The notes beneath the pieces were generated by a model. That model saw only the letters and a list, made by a program, of their open reading frames with translations, ran no database searches and had not been told where the DNA came from. A DNA stretch of 64,000 bases from JABWCE01 sp964617955 (lineage in GTDB: Bacteria > Bacteroidota > Bacteroidia > NS11-12g > UBA9320), in assembly GCA_964617955.1 (NCBI GenBank), contig CAZTXB010000007.1:114044-178043 (forward strand), read 5' to 3'. Each line of letters starts with the position of its first letter. Position 1 is the first letter of the stretch. This document shows, in pieces, positions 26,229 through 35,887 of this stretch. The position numbers were made by a program, and so were the translations under genes.

Positions 26229-27002
26229 ATGAAAGTTTTAATATTGGCAGGAGGTTATGGTACACGCTTAAGCGAAGAAACCACTCTAAAACCTAAACCT
26301 ATGGCAGAAATTGGTGACTATCCAATTTTATGGCATATCATGAAAATATATTCTCATTATGGATTCAATGATTTTGTCATATTATTAGGATACAAGGGAT
26401 ATTATATTAAAGAATATTTTGCCAACTATTTTCTTCATCAGAGCAGTGTAACCATTGATTTGTCTGATAATTCAATGGAGTTAATTGAAAAAAATAGCGA
26501 ACCGTGGAAAGTGACCTTATTGGATACCGGATTAGAAACTATGACAGGCGGTAGAATAAACCGTGCCAAAGAAATTATAGGCGACAATAGATTTTTATTG
26601 ACTTATGGTGACGGGGTTTCGGATGTAAATATCCATGAATTAATTTCCTTTCATAATAATCATAAAAATATCCTTACTATGACATCTATTCAACCTGAAG
26701 GAAGGTTTGGAGCACTGGAAATAAAGGAAAATAATAAGGTGGCAAGCTTTCTTGAAAAACCAAAAGGAGACGGTCAATGGGTTAATGGTGGTTTTTTTGT
26801 TTGTGAACCAAAAGTCTTTGAATATATAAAGAATGGTGATTCCACAATATTTGAAAGAGAACCACTTGAAATGTTGGCTAGGGACAATGAACTATTTACT
26901 TATAAACACGATGGCTTTTGGAAGTGCATGGATACCTTGAGCGATAAAAATGCTTTAAATTCACTTTGGGCCAATAATGAAGCAAAATGGAAGGTTTGGT
27001 AG
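26229..27002 (+). CDS. rfbF: Glucose-1-phosphate cytidylyltransferase
   Basis: This 257-residue protein has the standard family length. LAGGYGTRLSEETTLKPKPM at residues 6-25 is the nucleotidyltransferase signature with the RfbF-type SEET insert; GDYPILWHIMKIYSHYG, TYGDGVSDVNIHELI and FWKCMDTLSDK are further family motifs. It makes CDP-glucose from CTP and glucose-1-phosphate, the entry to CDP-dideoxyhexoses. It overlaps the dehydratase by 16 bases, the usual pair order. Confidence 0.93.
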   Translation: MKVLILAGGYGTRLSEETTLKPKPMAEIGDYPILWHIMKIYSHYGFNDFVILLGYKGYYIKEYFANYFLHQSSVTIDLSDNSMELIEKNSEPWKVTLLDTGLETMTGGRINRAKEIIGDNRFLLTYGDGVSDVNIHELISFHNNHKNILTMTSIQPEGRFGALEIKENNKVASFLEKPKGDGQWVNGGFFVCEPKVFEYIKNGDSTIFEREPLEMLARDNELFTYKHDGFWKCMDTLSDKNALNSLWANNEAKWKVW

Positions 27003-28078
27003 AAATATTGTACAATACCTTTAGAGGAAAAAAAATTATAGTGACGGGGCATACAGGTTTTAAAGGCACCTGGCTTTGCCAGTGGCTAATTAAAATGGAT
27101 GCACAGGTTTATGGTATTTCAAAGGATATTCCCAGTAGTCCTTCTATGTACGAGGATAATAGGATTTCTGAAAAAATCACCCAAGATATTCGTTTAGATA
27201 TTTTGAAGGAAATTGAACTTCAAAAAACCATAAATGAAATCCAACCTGATTTTATTTTCCATTTAGCAGCTCAAGCAATTGTGAGTGTTTCTTATGATGA
27301 ACCTGTTGACACATTTTTGAATAATACCATTGGATATGCGTGCATTTTAAATGCAGTGCGCAAATACAATGCAAAGGTGGTGGCCGTTTTAGTCTCATCC
27401 GATAAATGTTATCAAAATAAAGAATGGATATGGGGGTATAGAGAAAATGATGAATTAGGCGGTTACGACCCCTATAGCGCTTCAAAAGGAGCCTCAGAAA
27501 TTGTATTTAAGTCTTTTTTTCATTCCTATTTTATGAATGATTTGGGTAAAAGAGTATCTTCCGCAAGAGCAGGAAATGTGATTGGTGGGGGTGATTGGAG
27601 CAAAGACAGAATTATTCCTGATGCCATCAAATCTTGGAATAAGGAAGAAGAACTTATTTTAAGACGACCTGAATCTGTAAGGCCATGGCAATTTGTTCTT
27701 GAACCTATATTAGGTTATCTGGTTATAGCTCACCATCTTATTCTTGATGAAAACCTGAATGGGGAGTGTTTTAATTTCGGACCCGACAATGTTAACAATG
27801 TTCCGGTTGAATCTCTGATTGGTAATTTACAATCAAAATTGAAATATGGCGAATATAAAATTTCAGAAAATAAACAAAAATTTTATGAAACCTCATTGCT
27901 AAAATTAAACTCGGATAAGGCCAAATCGATGCTGGGTTGGAAACCTACCCTCGAAACCAATCAAACCATAAGTTTAATTGCTGATTGGTATAAAGAACAT
28001 AGAAAAAATTCTAATCTATTTGATTTCACTCAACAACAAATACAATATTTTGAAGATCGCGTAAGGGAAAAAGACTGA
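26987..28078 (+). CDS. rfbG: CDP-glucose 4,6-dehydratase
   Basis: The 363-residue extended short-chain dehydrogenase has the NAD motif VTGHTGFKGTWLCQWL near residues 18-33, FHLAAQAIVSVSYDEPVDTF, VSSDKCYQN, and the YxxxK pair in DPYSASKGASE (Tyr about 163, Lys about 167). The pattern matches RfbG closely. It produces CDP-4-keto-6-deoxy-glucose. The enzymes that usually act next (RfbH and a reductase) are not in this window. It is followed by a GT4 gene after one base. Confidence 0.92.
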   Translation: MEGLVEILYNTFRGKKIIVTGHTGFKGTWLCQWLIKMDAQVYGISKDIPSSPSMYEDNRISEKITQDIRLDILKEIELQKTINEIQPDFIFHLAAQAIVSVSYDEPVDTFLNNTIGYACILNAVRKYNAKVVAVLVSSDKCYQNKEWIWGYRENDELGGYDPYSASKGASEIVFKSFFHSYFMNDLGKRVSSARAGNVIGGGDWSKDRIIPDAIKSWNKEEELILRRPESVRPWQFVLEPILGYLVIAHHLILDENLNGECFNFGPDNVNNVPVESLIGNLQSKLKYGEYKISENKQKFYETSLLKLNSDKAKSMLGWKPTLETNQTISLIADWYKEHRKNSNLFDFTQQQIQYFEDRVREKD

Positions 28079-28079
28079 C

Positions 28080-29276
28080 ATGAAGCAACATGATACAGAT
28101 TACTTAATAATTTCCATAGGAGCATTTTCTGAAATTAATAGGAAAGTATTCTATGAAATGGCTGATATGGGTAAAAAAATCGTATTGGTCTTTCCCAGAT
28201 ATCTGACATTCAGCAGTGGAGTTAAAGAATGTGAAGAGCCAAAATCAAATAAGGTTATCGCAGTTGCTCTTAATAAAGTATTTGATAATCCTAGAATCAC
28301 CTATTATAAAGGACTGAAAGAGTTAATTAAGCAGCATAATCCACAATTCGTTTATACAGAGTATGATCCTGCCAGTTTGTTAGCAGTCATTCTTTCAATC
28401 TGGTCAAAAAAACTAGATTTCAAACTTATATGCCATTCATGTGAAAACATGGAATTAGGGATGTTTGATATTTACAACCGAGAAGGAATTAGAGGCCTAT
28501 TGCCAGGTGCCATGAAAAATCTATTTTTATTGCTTGTAAAAAATAGGATATTTCACGTATTCACTCTTGGGCTTGATGGCCAGAGGATTTTTAAGAATCT
28601 AGGTTTTAAAAGTGTTTCATTGAATCATTTAGGTTTTGATGAAACTATTTTTAAACCAGACAATCAACAAAGAATTGGCATAAGATCAAAATTAAATTTG
28701 AATAAACCTGTGATAGCATACTTTGGTCGAATGATACCAGAGAAAGGGGTACATATTTTAATTAATGCGCTTTCAAAAATCAAGGATAGGAATTGGATTT
28801 TTTTATTAGATTCATTTGGAAGATATAAAAATCCTTATCAGGAAAAGTTAGAAGCTCTGATAAGTATAAATGAGCTTCAGGATCGCACTGTTTTTTTTGA
28901 TGCAGATCATTTCGAAATTGCTTCTTACATGAATGCCGCCGATATTGTCGTCATTCCTTCCATTACTTCAAAAAAATGGAAAGAGCAGATGGGGCGTGTA
29001 GCACCGGAGGCAATGGCCTGCGGGAAAACCATCATAGTTTCAGATAGTGGAACTCTTAAGGAGTTGGTACCAAACCCTAATCAAATAACAAAAGAGCAGA
29101 ATGTTGAAGAGTTGGCAAATAAAATTATTTATTTTCTGGACAATCCTTTTGAAAATGAAAAACTTGCTAATCTATGCTTGAAACATACCTATCAACGCTT
29201 CACAATTAAGCATCAGGCTAGAAATATACTTGAATTGGAAAAAAGTAATCCGAATTTAATAGATTCATGGGAATAG
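28080..29276 (+). CDS. Family 4 glycosyltransferase
   Basis: The 398-residue GT-B enzyme has VIAYFGRMIPEKGVHILINAL, the classic start of the Glycos_transf_1 domain, near residue 215, then FFDADHFEIASYMNAADIVVIPS and EQMGRVAPEAMACGKTIIVSDSG with the E-x7-E donor motif (APEAMACG). The N-terminal acceptor domain contains QFVYTEYDPASLLAVIL. No signal peptide. It sits one base after RfbG and one base before the next transferase, so the three are read as one translational block. Confidence 0.87.
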   Translation: MKQHDTDYLIISIGAFSEINRKVFYEMADMGKKIVLVFPRYLTFSSGVKECEEPKSNKVIAVALNKVFDNPRITYYKGLKELIKQHNPQFVYTEYDPASLLAVILSIWSKKLDFKLICHSCENMELGMFDIYNREGIRGLLPGAMKNLFLLLVKNRIFHVFTLGLDGQRIFKNLGFKSVSLNHLGFDETIFKPDNQQRIGIRSKLNLNKPVIAYFGRMIPEKGVHILINALSKIKDRNWIFLLDSFGRYKNPYQEKLEALISINELQDRTVFFDADHFEIASYMNAADIVVIPSITSKKWKEQMGRVAPEAMACGKTIIVSDSGTLKELVPNPNQITKEQNVEELANKIIYFLDNPFENEKLANLCLKHTYQRFTIKHQARNILELEKSNPNLIDSWE

Positions 29277-29277
29277 C

Positions 29278-30321
29278 ATGGACGTTAGACAAAAATTACT
29301 ATTTTTTTGTAATGAAGATAAGGCCACAAGTTGGCAACGTTCCGAAGCATTCAAAAATTTAGGGTACGAAATAACCATACTGTATCACACACAGTTAAAC
29401 ATTAAAACCAGTTTATTCAAACGAATAGTCAAAGGTATTTTTCATAGGATAGGCATTCCTTTTGAGCAAAGTAATGAAAATGAAAAGCTGCTTTCAGCTC
29501 TAGACAAAAAACCATTTGAAATTCTTTTCATTGAAAAGTGTTTGACACTCAAACCAAAAACTTTAAAAAAATTAAAAGTAAAATTTCCAGCTCTAAAGTT
29601 AATTTGCTATTCTCTAGATGACTTTAATGGCAAAGGGAATATTTCAAACTATTTCAATCACTGTATTCCGATGTATGACTTAATTGCTACAAATAAGGAG
29701 CACAATGTTGGAGAATACTATAATTTGAAGGCCAAAAAAGTTTACTATTTTAAAAACGCCTATTCAAGGCAGGTTCACAAACCAGTTCAGGTTTCAGATG
29801 AAGATAGAGAGAAATTCGGTGCTGATGTGACATTTATAGGAAATCATGAAAAAGTACGGGCGGAATATTTAATGTATCTTGCTCAAAATAATATCAAAAT
29901 AAAAGTTTGGGGCTGGAATAAAGCTTCGTCCTTTTCCGGGATCAATCATCCTAATATTTACAACATGAATAGACATCTTTATTTTGAAGAATATTCCAAG
30001 GCAATTTGTAGTTCAAAAATTAATCTTAATTTTTTAAGAACCGCTAACAGAGATACCGAAACAACAAGAAGTATAGAAATTCCGGCCTGCGGAGGATTTA
30101 TGATGGCACAATTTTCAACACAGCATCTGGAACTTTTTAAGGAAAACGAGGAAGCTGTATTCTTCAATAACAAAGAAGAATTATTACAAAAAGTTAAATT
30201 TTATCTTACTAATGAAAATGAAAGAATAAAAATATCATTGCTTGGTTATAATCGATGCATTAAAAGTGATTACAGCTATGAGAAACAGATTGATAACATT
30301 ATTGCTCAACTGCCCAATTAG
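29278..30321 (+). CDS. CgeB-like glycosyltransferase
   Basis: The 347-residue protein begins DVRQKLLFFCNEDKATSWQ and has KLICYSLDDFNGKGN, DLIATNKEHNVGEYY, and the CgeB/Glyco_trans_1_2 signature TTRSIEIPACGGFMMAQFS near residue 260, followed by AVFFNNKEELLQKVKFYL. These identify the GT-B glycosyltransferase group first named after the CgeB spore protein, in which the Glu of IEIPACG lies in the donor site. The role is addition of one sugar to the repeat unit. It ends 32 bases before the polymerase. Confidence 0.8.
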   Translation: MDVRQKLLFFCNEDKATSWQRSEAFKNLGYEITILYHTQLNIKTSLFKRIVKGIFHRIGIPFEQSNENEKLLSALDKKPFEILFIEKCLTLKPKTLKKLKVKFPALKLICYSLDDFNGKGNISNYFNHCIPMYDLIATNKEHNVGEYYNLKAKKVYYFKNAYSRQVHKPVQVSDEDREKFGADVTFIGNHEKVRAEYLMYLAQNNIKIKVWGWNKASSFSGINHPNIYNMNRHLYFEEYSKAICSSKINLNFLRTANRDTETTRSIEIPACGGFMMAQFSTQHLELFKENEEAVFFNNKEELLQKVKFYLTNENERIKISLLGYNRCIKSDYSYEKQIDNIIAQLPN

Positions 30322-30353
30322 CCTCCTTTATTATTTGACTATCTAGCTTCCTC

Positions 30354-31700
30354 TTGAATATAGCAAAAGCATACCTTTTAACTTTAGCAGTATTTTTCGT
30401 ATATGTTAATTATTATCTCGAGGCGCTGAATCCTGATGAGTATATATATTGGGCCAATTTGAATTTTTGGCTTTTCTCCTTACCTCTTTATTTTTCATTA
30501 CGAAATAATAATAAGACAGAGACCTTTCCATTTATTGGTTTAACCGGCTTATTTCTTCTTTTTTCTTTTTCCTTACCTATTTATTTTGTAAGCGCCAGAA
30601 ATTATCAGACTGGATTTTTAAATCCTTTAGCAGTGAAAGTTGCTTTTTTCTCTTATTTAATATTCTTCATAGCATATTATATTTTTTATAAAACATTCTG
30701 GGTTAAAAATAGAACAGCATTTGTATGGATTGAAGATAATCCAGTGAAGATAAAACTTACCGCTTATATTTTTCTATTAGTTTATTTCTTATCATTAATA
30801 GCTCCTCTTTCCTTCTTGATACATCTTGGCGATTTAGGAAGTTATATATATATGGGATTGATCCTGTTGTTAATTAGAAAGAAATATAACATTCAACCGA
30901 TCGAAAAAGTTGCATTTTATTTTATCATATTTTGGCAGTTTCTGATTCGGTTTACAGGTGGACTGATTTCAACTGTAGCCTTATTTTCTGTATTTTTTTT
31001 CATCGTTGATTCATTAGTCTCCAGAAATAAAATTAGAGCTTCGCTTTGGTTAATTCCTTTTTTTATCTCCTATATAATCTTTAGCCCTTTAAAACACGCC
31101 TACAGGGCAGAGGTCTGGTATTCAGGTGAGTCATATTCTTTAAGGCAACAACTTGAAATTATTTATGATTTATACGCTAACAATAAGGATCAAATTGAAC
31201 CATCAACAGATACAAAAGAAAAGGAGAATTTCCTTTGGCGATATTCTTATCAAATGAGTGCTTTATCTACAGTACTGGAGAATACTCCTCAAAATGTTCC
31301 TTATTGGAGAGGGGAATCGTATAGTTTTTTTTCGAAATTTATACCGCGGTTTCTTTGGCCGGATAAACCACAAGAGAATATGGGCTATAGGTTTGGGGTT
31401 GCATATGGAATCATGAGTGCCGACAACCTCTCAACATCTATGAATACTCCAATTTTAGCAGAGATGTATATGAACTATGGGAATATTGGAATTTTTTGGG
31501 GAATGATACTCTTCGCATTAATTTATTTTGTTCTTAATTATTTTTTTAATAACTCTAGGGCTAATCCCTATTCTTCGGTAATTTCAATCGGCCTACTTTT
31601 TAAATTGATGGTTCATGAATCCAATTTTACGTTGGTATTTGGCAATATTCCACTTATTTTAATCACAGTTTACGTCATACTAAAACTTATCAAAGCCTAA
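30354..31700 (+). CDS. wzy: O-antigen/capsule polymerase-like membrane protein (Wzy-like)
   Basis: The 448-residue polytopic protein starts at TTG 30354. About ten to twelve hydrophobic helices surround one large hydrophilic loop at about residues 245-335 (AYRAEVWYSGESYSLRQQL to FIPRFLWPDKPQENMGYRFG). The FIPRFLWPDKP and MNTPILAEMYMNYGNIG motifs recur in oligosaccharide repeat-unit polymerases of the Wzy/O-antigen-ligase type. It would polymerise undecaprenyl-linked units at the periplasmic face. It is the best polymerase candidate in the locus; the protein at 15.7 kb is the alternative. Confidence 0.75.
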   Translation: MNIAKAYLLTLAVFFVYVNYYLEALNPDEYIYWANLNFWLFSLPLYFSLRNNNKTETFPFIGLTGLFLLFSFSLPIYFVSARNYQTGFLNPLAVKVAFFSYLIFFIAYYIFYKTFWVKNRTAFVWIEDNPVKIKLTAYIFLLVYFLSLIAPLSFLIHLGDLGSYIYMGLILLLIRKKYNIQPIEKVAFYFIIFWQFLIRFTGGLISTVALFSVFFFIVDSLVSRNKIRASLWLIPFFISYIIFSPLKHAYRAEVWYSGESYSLRQQLEIIYDLYANNKDQIEPSTDTKEKENFLWRYSYQMSALSTVLENTPQNVPYWRGESYSFFSKFIPRFLWPDKPQENMGYRFGVAYGIMSADNLSTSMNTPILAEMYMNYGNIGIFWGMILFALIYFVLNYFFNNSRANPYSSVISIGLLFKLMVHESNFTLVFGNIPLILITVYVILKLIKA

Positions 31701-31702
31701 AA

Positions 31703-32689
31703 TTGCTCATTCATTTTCAAAGAAAATCCCGAACCAGTCAAAACTACTCCATTGAGCAAGTTTTTGAATCCATTAGGAAGCAACTGAATCGAAAAATTGC
31801 AGTACAGGTAAGAGTATGCCCTTTTGAAAGCGATGGATTGTTGAGGAGGATTTTAAATGCGTTAGATGCGCTTTTAAATCAGGGCACTATCAATCATATT
31901 ACCGGTGACGTGCACTACATTGGAATTCCTTTAAAGAAGAACAGAACTATACACACCTTTCATGACATTGGTTTCTTAAATATAAAACCGGGAGTTAAGC
32001 GATGGATATTAAAGAAATTTTGGCTAGAATGGCCAATAGCCAATTGCGGATTTGTGACCACCGTTTCTTATACCACGCGCAATGCCATCATGAAGGAAGT
32101 CCATGTTCCATCTGAAAAAATTAAAGTCATCTACAATCCAATATTTGACGGCTTTAGATATACGCCTAAGGAATTTAATGTTAAGAAACCGAGAATCTTG
32201 CATTTTGGAACGGCCCCAAACAAAAATACGAGCCGTCTGATATACGCCCTTACTTACTTGCCTTGTAAGTTGGTTCTAATCGGAAAACAACGCCCTGAAA
32301 TTTTATCTCAATTGGAGCGCTCCGGAATGGATTACATTTACACTTGGAACTTGAGCAAAGAGCAGATTATCGAAGAATACATGCTTTGCGATATTGTGTC
32401 AATGATTTCTACTTTAGAAGGTTTTGGATTGCCTATCATCGAAGGGCAAAAAACCGGAAGGGTAATCATAACTTCAAGTCTGTCGTCAATGCCCGAAACA
32501 GCAGGGGAAGGAGCTTGCTACGTAAATCCATATTCCCTGGAATCCATTCGTGAAGGATTTTGGAAAATAGTGAGGGACGCTTCATATAGAGAATATTTAA
32601 TAGCCCAAGGTTCAAAAAATGTTGAGCGCTTCGAGCCGCATACTATTGCCGAGCAATACCTAGAGCTCTACTCGGAAATTTTAACCTAA
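31703..32689 (+). CDS. Family 4 glycosyltransferase
   Basis: The 328-residue protein starts at TTG 31703, two bases after the polymerase. It has HTFHDIGFLNIKPGVKRW, VTTVSYTTRNAIMKEVHVP, KIKVIYNPIFDGF, ILHFGTAPNKNTSRLIYAL and EYMLCDIVSMISTLEGFGLPIIEG with the GFGLPIIEG donor-site motif, so it is a mannosyltransferase-like GT4. No membrane segment. It ends the first long run of tightly spaced genes; the next gene follows after 132 AT-rich bases. Confidence 0.85.
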   Translation: MLIHFQRKSRTSQNYSIEQVFESIRKQLNRKIAVQVRVCPFESDGLLRRILNALDALLNQGTINHITGDVHYIGIPLKKNRTIHTFHDIGFLNIKPGVKRWILKKFWLEWPIANCGFVTTVSYTTRNAIMKEVHVPSEKIKVIYNPIFDGFRYTPKEFNVKKPRILHFGTAPNKNTSRLIYALTYLPCKLVLIGKQRPEILSQLERSGMDYIYTWNLSKEQIIEEYMLCDIVSMISTLEGFGLPIIEGQKTGRVIITSSLSSMPETAGEGACYVNPYSLESIREGFWKIVRDASYREYLIAQGSKNVERFEPHTIAEQYLELYSEILT

Positions 32690-32821
32690 TAAAATGGTCT
32701 CTTTTAATTCGTAGGTGTCCGAATCATTATCCTTTCAAATAAATGCTTGTGCTTGAAAGACGCTGTGTATTGCTTGCAGAAATGAGACTGGATTTTAGCA
32801 TACTACTTTTTTGTTTTTTTT
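32690..32821 (+). promoter_or_regulatory. AT-rich gap with possible internal promoter
   Basis: This is the largest gene-free gap in the cluster up to this point and ends in a T-rich run just before the ATG at 32822. It includes TACTACTTTTTTG about 20 bases upstream of the start, a near match to the Bacteroidota -7 box TAnnTTTG. It could re-initiate transcription for the second half of the cluster. No clear -33 partner was found, so this is weak. Confidence 0.25.
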
Positions 32822-34669
32822 ATGTGTGGAATAGCTGGTCTTATTAATTTTGATTCGAATGAGGCGAGTTTGATCATTCAAGACATGGTCGCCGTGCAGG
32901 AACATAGAGGTCCTGATGCTAAGGCTATTTGGGCTGATGATTTGGCAGCCTTGGGGCACAACCGATTAGCCATTATAGACCTGGACGAAAGAGCCGGTCA
33001 GCCAATGCATTCCAGTGATGGTAGGTACATCATGGTTTTTAACGGCGAAATCTATAACTACGTCAAGTTAAGAAATGAATTCGGGCCATTTAGCTGGAGA
33101 ACAAGCTCTGATTCGGAGGTGTTATTGGAAGGCTATGCCAAATATGGGCCTTCGTACCTTCATCGGCTGAATGGTATGTTTTCTCTTGCAATTTGGGATA
33201 AGCAGAACATGAAATTGTTTGTAGCCAGAGACCGCATGGGAAAGAAACCATTCTATTATGCAATCAGCAAAGGTAGATTTCTCTTCGCGTCCGAACTCAG
33301 GACTATTTTAAAAACAAAGACCCTTCCAATTAAAATTAATCTGCAAAGCGCTCATGATTTTCTTAGATTTCAGTGGGTACAGAGTCCATTTACAATAATT
33401 GAAGACATTTACTGTTTACCGGCAGGACATTATGGAACTTGGGAAACTGGCAATTTCGCCACCCACTCTTGGTGGGACCTCCATCGGTTTGAAGCCGTTG
33501 AAGGCATAGTGGATGGAGATTTATCCCCATCGAGTCAAAATGAAATTAAGCGCCTTTTTTTTAATGCGGTTGAAGAAAGATTAGTGAGTGATGTTCCAAT
33601 TGGAGCTTTTCTTTCAGGCGGCATAGATTCGGGGATGGTGGTGGCGGCCATGTCAAAATTAAGTCGTGATAAGATCAATACCTTTACGCTTGGATTTGAG
33701 GAAAAACAGTATGATGAATCGGGATTTGCGGAACAAGTTGCAAAACGCTATGGTACCAATCATCAAACCTTGGTTTACTCGGCAGAAACCTTAAAAAACG
33801 AAATTCCCGAAATACTTGATACATTTGATACGCCAAGCGCCGATGGTATTAACTCCTACGTCATTTCAAGACTTGTTAGAAAGGCAGGAATGACTGTCGC
33901 TTTATCAGGCCTTGGAGGCGATGAACTTTTTTGCGGATATCCTGTATTTAAACAAATACCTGTTTTACAAAATTATGCCGCATTTTGGCGCCTGCCACAT
34001 ACCACAAGGATTTCCATTTCGAAAGCGTTAATGAAAACCGGGGGCAGATGGGAAAAATTATCAAGAATAATAGCAGCCAAAGATGGGTCAAAGGAAAGCC
34101 TTTACCCTTTTTTTAGGGAAATTAATGGGAAACAACATACGGATAATTACATAACCGAGGCCTTTAACACTTCGTTATTTGAAGAGTATCTTTCTAAAGA
34201 AAGAAAAAGTTCGCTGATGAGTTGGCTCTCTGTTTCTGAAATAAGCGGGTATACACAAAATGTGCTCCTAAAAGATACCGATATGTGCAGCATGGCAAAT
34301 TCACTTGAAGTCAGGGTGCCTTTTTTCGATTATCGACTGGTTGAGTATGTCTTAGGATTGGCGGACAATATCAAAAATCCTCAGACTCCAAAAAAATTGC
34401 TCATTGATGCGATGAAAGGTGAATTGCCTGATGAGATAATAAATCGTCCAAAAATGGGGTTTGCCTTTCCATGGGATTTATGGATTAAAAAAGATTTAAA
34501 GCCATTTGTAGAAACTATTCTGGGGCAATCCAAAAATTATGATTTTCTCAATTCAACAGCAATCCTAAAAGATTGGGATAATTATCTTAAAGGCGATAAC
34601 TCAATAAGATGGTACAGAATTTGGAATTTGGTTTGTTTAATTCACTGGATGGAATCTAATACTTCATAA
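32822..34669 (+). CDS. Asparagine synthase (glutamine-hydrolysing) family amidotransferase, copy 2
   Basis: The 615-residue protein has Cys2 (MCGIAGLINF), EHRGPDAKAIW and FNGEIYNYVKL in the glutaminase domain, and the PP-loop SGGIDSGMV near residue 266, SGLGGDELFCGYP and SLEVRVPFFDY in the synthetase domain. It is full length and clearly diverged from copy 1 at 9.0 kb (which has SGGIDSSLV, GGQGGDEIFGGY). In this setting it most likely amidates a uronic acid or amino-acid substituent of the glycan. Having two copies suggests two different amidated residues. Confidence 0.87.
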   Translation: MCGIAGLINFDSNEASLIIQDMVAVQEHRGPDAKAIWADDLAALGHNRLAIIDLDERAGQPMHSSDGRYIMVFNGEIYNYVKLRNEFGPFSWRTSSDSEVLLEGYAKYGPSYLHRLNGMFSLAIWDKQNMKLFVARDRMGKKPFYYAISKGRFLFASELRTILKTKTLPIKINLQSAHDFLRFQWVQSPFTIIEDIYCLPAGHYGTWETGNFATHSWWDLHRFEAVEGIVDGDLSPSSQNEIKRLFFNAVEERLVSDVPIGAFLSGGIDSGMVVAAMSKLSRDKINTFTLGFEEKQYDESGFAEQVAKRYGTNHQTLVYSAETLKNEIPEILDTFDTPSADGINSYVISRLVRKAGMTVALSGLGGDELFCGYPVFKQIPVLQNYAAFWRLPHTTRISISKALMKTGGRWEKLSRIIAAKDGSKESLYPFFREINGKQHTDNYITEAFNTSLFEEYLSKERKSSLMSWLSVSEISGYTQNVLLKDTDMCSMANSLEVRVPFFDYRLVEYVLGLADNIKNPQTPKKLLIDAMKGELPDEIINRPKMGFAFPWDLWIKKDLKPFVETILGQSKNYDFLNSTAILKDWDNYLKGDNSIRWYRIWNLVCLIHWMESNTS

Positions 34670-34726
34670 AAATAAATATGAACTGACTATAAGGTAAAAT
34701 CAGTTTTAGTGATTTAAGAATACATT

Positions 34727-35887
34727 TTGAAAAGAATAATTATCCTTTACGACTACTTTGACCCAGCTTTTATGGCTGGTGGAATCATTAAATCACTTAA
34801 GGATATTGTAGATAGTTTAAATAAATTTTTCCAATTCAAAGTGATGACCTCTGCATATGACTTAAAAGAAGCTCAACCTTTAAAAAATATAGAAATTAAT
34901 ACCTGGAAGAAGGAGAATAATTTTGAAATAATTTACCTTACCAATAGCTTAAAGAATTACTTTACGCTTTGCAAAACAATTTTTTATCTAAGAAAAGAAA
35001 CCTTTTACCTCAATGGAATTTATTCGTTCAAGTTTTTTATCTCACCTATACTCATTTTTCAAATTTTTAAAAAAAAGTCGGGTCTGATCATCGCGCCCAG
35101 AGGCATGGTTCAAATAGGGGCTCTGACATTGAAACGAAGAAAAAAAGAATTATACATCTCCTTTTTAAAAAAGTTGCCATTATTAAAACATGTCACCTGG
35201 CATGCTACCTCTGAGCAAGAAAAGAAGGATCTGATTGCAACCTTTGGCTCAAGAATTATGAATAATATAGTGGTTGCTAAAAATATATCAAACATCGCTA
35301 TCAAGGACTCTGCAACACCTTTAAAAAAACTTAACCACACAAATTTTATAACCATTTCATTAATTGTGGAAATGAAAAACCACATTCAGTTTCTTAAACA
35401 ATTATTAAAATCAAACCCTGAATGGAACATCACCTATAATATTTATGGCCCAATCAAGGATATAGCCTATTGGGATACCTGCTTAGAACTCATAAAACAG
35501 TTACCCGACAACATACAAGCAAAATACCATGGATTTTTAAATCCAAAAGATCTCGACAAAGCGTTTGAACTCAACCACTTCTTCGTTTTACCCACCCTCG
35601 GAGAAAATTTCGGGCATGCCATACTCGAAGCTTTGAGCTATGGTAAACCGGTAATTTTGAGCGATAAAACACCTTGGTCAGACATCAAAACCCGTGAATC
35701 GGGTTGGATTTGCAGTGACGATAAAGCCTTTTTTGATGCACTCAAGGAAGCCGCGGAAATGGGAAACGAGGCTTACCAAATCATGAGTCGGAATGCACGC
35801 AATCATGCACGAGCCTTTATGGATAATTCGGATGGGATTGAAGCTTATACCAGACTATTTAACGAAAAAAATCTTTTTTCGGCATGA
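34727..35887 (+). CDS. Family 4 glycosyltransferase
   Basis: The 386-residue protein starts at TTG 34727 (KRIIILYDYFDPAFMAGGIIKSL), 57 bases after the amidotransferase. The GT-B features are GLIIAPRGMVQIGALTLKRRKK, VTWHATSEQEKKDLI, NITYNIYGPIKDIAYWDTCLELI and FVLPTLGENFGHAILEALSYGKPVI with the E-x7-E motif. The AGG loop near residue 14 of the N-terminal domain is the expected donor-side glycine loop. It overlaps the next gene by 4 bases. Confidence 0.86.
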   Translation: MKRIIILYDYFDPAFMAGGIIKSLKDIVDSLNKFFQFKVMTSAYDLKEAQPLKNIEINTWKKENNFEIIYLTNSLKNYFTLCKTIFYLRKETFYLNGIYSFKFFISPILIFQIFKKKSGLIIAPRGMVQIGALTLKRRKKELYISFLKKLPLLKHVTWHATSEQEKKDLIATFGSRIMNNIVVAKNISNIAIKDSATPLKKLNHTNFITISLIVEMKNHIQFLKQLLKSNPEWNITYNIYGPIKDIAYWDTCLELIKQLPDNIQAKYHGFLNPKDLDKAFELNHFFVLPTLGENFGHAILEALSYGKPVILSDKTPWSDIKTRESGWICSDDKAFFDALKEAAEMGNEAYQIMSRNARNHARAFMDNSDGIEAYTRLFNEKNLFSA

